Shown piece by piece: positions 62,765 through 64,000 of a stretch of DNA of 64,000 nucleotides (its first letter is position 1; every line of letters starts with the position of its first letter). The DNA is from Candidatus Eremiobacterota bacterium. GTDB lineage: Bacteria > Vulcanimicrobiota > Vulcanimicrobiia > Vulcanimicrobiales > Vulcanimicrobiaceae. Made by a program: the position numbers and the translations under genes. Where the stretch lies: NCBI GenBank assembly GCA_019235885.1, contig JAFAKB010000049.1, positions 83,674 through 147,673 of the forward strand, in the 5' to 3' direction. The notes beneath the pieces were generated by a model. That model had not been told where the DNA came from. It made no database searches and worked only from the letters and a program-made list of their open reading frames with translations.

Positions 62765-64000
62765 TTAACTGCCGGCCTGGCCGAGGAGCGTGAGCGTCCC
62801 CATCCAGAGCCCGAGCCCGACGCAGACCACCGCCACGCCGACCGCCACCACGTTCCCGAGCAGCGAGTTCACGCGGTCGCCCAGGATCTTCTTGTCGTTG
62901 GCCATCACGAGCAGAAAGCCGAGCACGATCGGGAGCACGAACGCGTTGAACGCTTCGACCCACACCGTGATGCGAATCAGCGGCAGGTGCGGGATCAGCA
63001 CGATCCCCGCCGAGACGATGACCATCGCCGCGTACATCCCGTAGAACCGCTTCGCGTCGTAGCAGGCGACGTTCAGCGAGCAGCGCCACGCGAACGCTTC
63101 GCCGAACGCCCACGCGGTCGCGAGCGAGACGACGAGCGCGCCGATCAGCGCAGCGCCGAGCAACCCCGCGCCGAACGCGATACCGGCCCACTTCGAGCCG
63201 GTCAGCGGAACGAGCGCGAGCGCGGCGTGCGCGGCGTCCGAGACGCTTTCGTGGCGCACGAACAGCGTCGCCGCGCAGGTGACGATGATCGCGATCATGA
63301 TCACCTGCGTGAGCACCGCGCCAAGCGCGGTGTCGATGCGCGCGAAGCGCAAATCCTTCGGCCGCAAGCCTTTGTCGACGGTCGCCGACTGCTGGTAGAA
63401 GATCATCCACGGCATGATCACCGCGCCGATGTTGCCGGCGATCAGCAGCAGGTAGTCGCGGTTCTGCAGCGGCTGGCTCCCCAGCAATCCTTCGCGCACG
63501 ACCGTCATCGGGTTCGGATGCGCCGCGAACGCCGCCGGAATGAACAACAGCTCGAGCAGACACAGCGAGAGTGCGAAGACCTCGGCGCGCTTGTAGCGCC
63601 CGCTGAACGCGATCGCGATCAGCGCCACCGCGGAGATTGCCACCATCGGCACGACCGGCACCCCGAACACCAGCGCGGCGCCGGCGATGCCGATGAACTC
63701 CGTGACCAGCGCGGCGAGGTTCGTCAGCAGCATCGTTCCGAGCGAGACCCACGTCCACGCCAGCCCGTAGTGCTCGCGAATGAGCTGTGCGTGGCCTTTG
63801 CCGGTGACGGTCCCGAGCCGCACCGTCATCTCTTGGATGACGAACAGCGGAACCATCAGCAGCACCTGCAGCAGGACGAGCTTCATCCCGAACTGCGCGC
63901 CCGAGGTCGCCGCCGTCGCGACGCTTCCGGCCTCCGTGTCGGCGAAGGCGACGATCAGCCCCGGCCCCATGACGGCCAGGTACTTCCACAGCGCGTTCCG
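62765..64000 (-). CDS. Nramp-related divalent cation transporter (5' end missing)
   Basis: At least 411 codons; the reading frame runs off the right edge (RNALWKYLAVMGPGLIVAFAD). About 11 membrane helices. Helix 1 has FADTEAGSVATAA where true Nramp proteins have D-P-G-N, and helix 6 has GAVIMPWMIFYQQSA, in which the methionine that favours soft metals is not at the canonical place. These changes fit Nramp-related transporters that carry Mg2+ or have altered selectivity. The conserved IQEM motif (residues about 45-48) is present. No regulator is visible. Confidence 0.82.
   Translation of the reverse strand, partial: RNALWKYLAVMGPGLIVAFADTEAGSVATAATSGAQFGMKLVLLQVLLMVPLFVIQEMTVRLGTVTGKGHAQLIREHYGLAWTWVSLGTMLLTNLAALVTEFIGIAGAALVFGVPVVPMVAISAVALIAIAFSGRYKRAEVFALSLCLLELLFIPAAFAAHPNPMTVVREGLLGSQPLQNRDYLLLIAGNIGAVIMPWMIFYQQSATVDKGLRPKDLRFARIDTALGAVLTQVIMIAIIVTCAATLFVRHESVSDAAHAALALVPLTGSKWAGIAFGAGLLGAALIGALVVSLATAWAFGEAFAWRCSLNVACYDAKRFYGMYAAMVIVSAGIVLIPHLPLIRITVWVEAFNAFVLPIVLGFLLVMANDKKILGDRVNSLLGNVVAVGVAVVCVGLGLWMGTLTLLGQAGS

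Overview
The window is 64 kb of dense, very GC-rich bacterial DNA with short intergenic gaps and many 1-4 bp gene overlaps. It holds about 65 protein genes, two tRNA-Asn genes and no rRNA or CRISPR array. A TonB-dependent receptor, a TonB-like proline-rich protein and many Sec signal peptides indicate an outer membrane. That trait together with SpoVS and YmdB, PHA metabolism, M56 proteases with helical repeats and a murein-sugar salvage cluster suggests an uncultured diderm lineage such as Candidatus Eremiobacterota/Vulcanimicrobiota. The lineage is inference from gene content, not from a marker gene.

Layout. 0-3.2 kb: methylmalonyl-CoA mutase and epimerase, with a lower-GC two-gene nuclease-like/PIN module between them, overlapping its neighbour by 8 bp and by 4 bp. 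3.3-7.5 kb: two tandem secreted paralogs, a DUF4127 protein and a GNAT enzyme. 7.5-13.2 kb: murein recycling genes in transcription order nagZ, serine hydrolase, anmK, N-acetylglucosamine kinase, murQ. 13.3-19.2 kb: small secreted proteins, a retropepsin-like protein, mscL, a flavin amine oxidase and an acyl-CoA ligase. 19.4-23.1 kb: a lower-GC island with a TIR-like/nucleosidase-like protein, a class III aminotransferase and a GT2 glycosyltransferase. 23.3-27.5 kb: a peroxiredoxin with in-frame TGA at its catalytic position, then a BlaI/M56 signalling operon. 29.7-32.2 kb: XRE regulator, phaB and phaZ. 32-38 kb: an unknown amidotransferase-fold protein, a lipoprotein and a tRNA-Asn bounded by direct repeats, a TonB-like protein, a padR operon and a second tRNA-Asn. 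38.5-51 kb: MFS and TauE transporters, methionine salvage (mtnB, mtnD, mtnC), a CFA-type methyltransferase, a YcaQ-like protein, metK, ahcY, a cyclodeaminase and an APC permease. 51-56.7 kb: DoxX, a structured noncoding stretch, a small leader-like peptide next to a TPR-LuxR regulator, and PHP phosphoesterase, spoVS and ymdB. 57-64 kb: TonB receptor, anti-sigma-like ATPase, GGDEF-EAL protein and an Nramp-related transporter.

How the genes work together. metK, ahcY and the mtn genes cover synthesis and recycling of S-adenosylmethionine and its by-products. The murein genes turn anhydro-muropeptide sugars into usable amino sugars. phaB and phaZ make and mobilise polyhydroxybutyrate. mcm and mce interconvert methylmalonyl-CoA and succinyl-CoA.

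Main points of interest. (1) The peroxiredoxin gene reads as a one-selenocysteine peroxiredoxin: TGA replaces the peroxidatic Cys, a SECIS-like hairpin follows, and the protein has no other Cys. (2) Four genes (mscL, phaZ, a serine hydrolase, ymdB) have no ATG, GTG or TTG at or before their conserved N-terminus; the first three have a Shine-Dalgarno motif in front of ACG, ATC and CTG. (3) There is a TIR-like protein island, a nuclease-like/PIN module, and a possible peptide-receptor pair at 52.4-54.3 kb.
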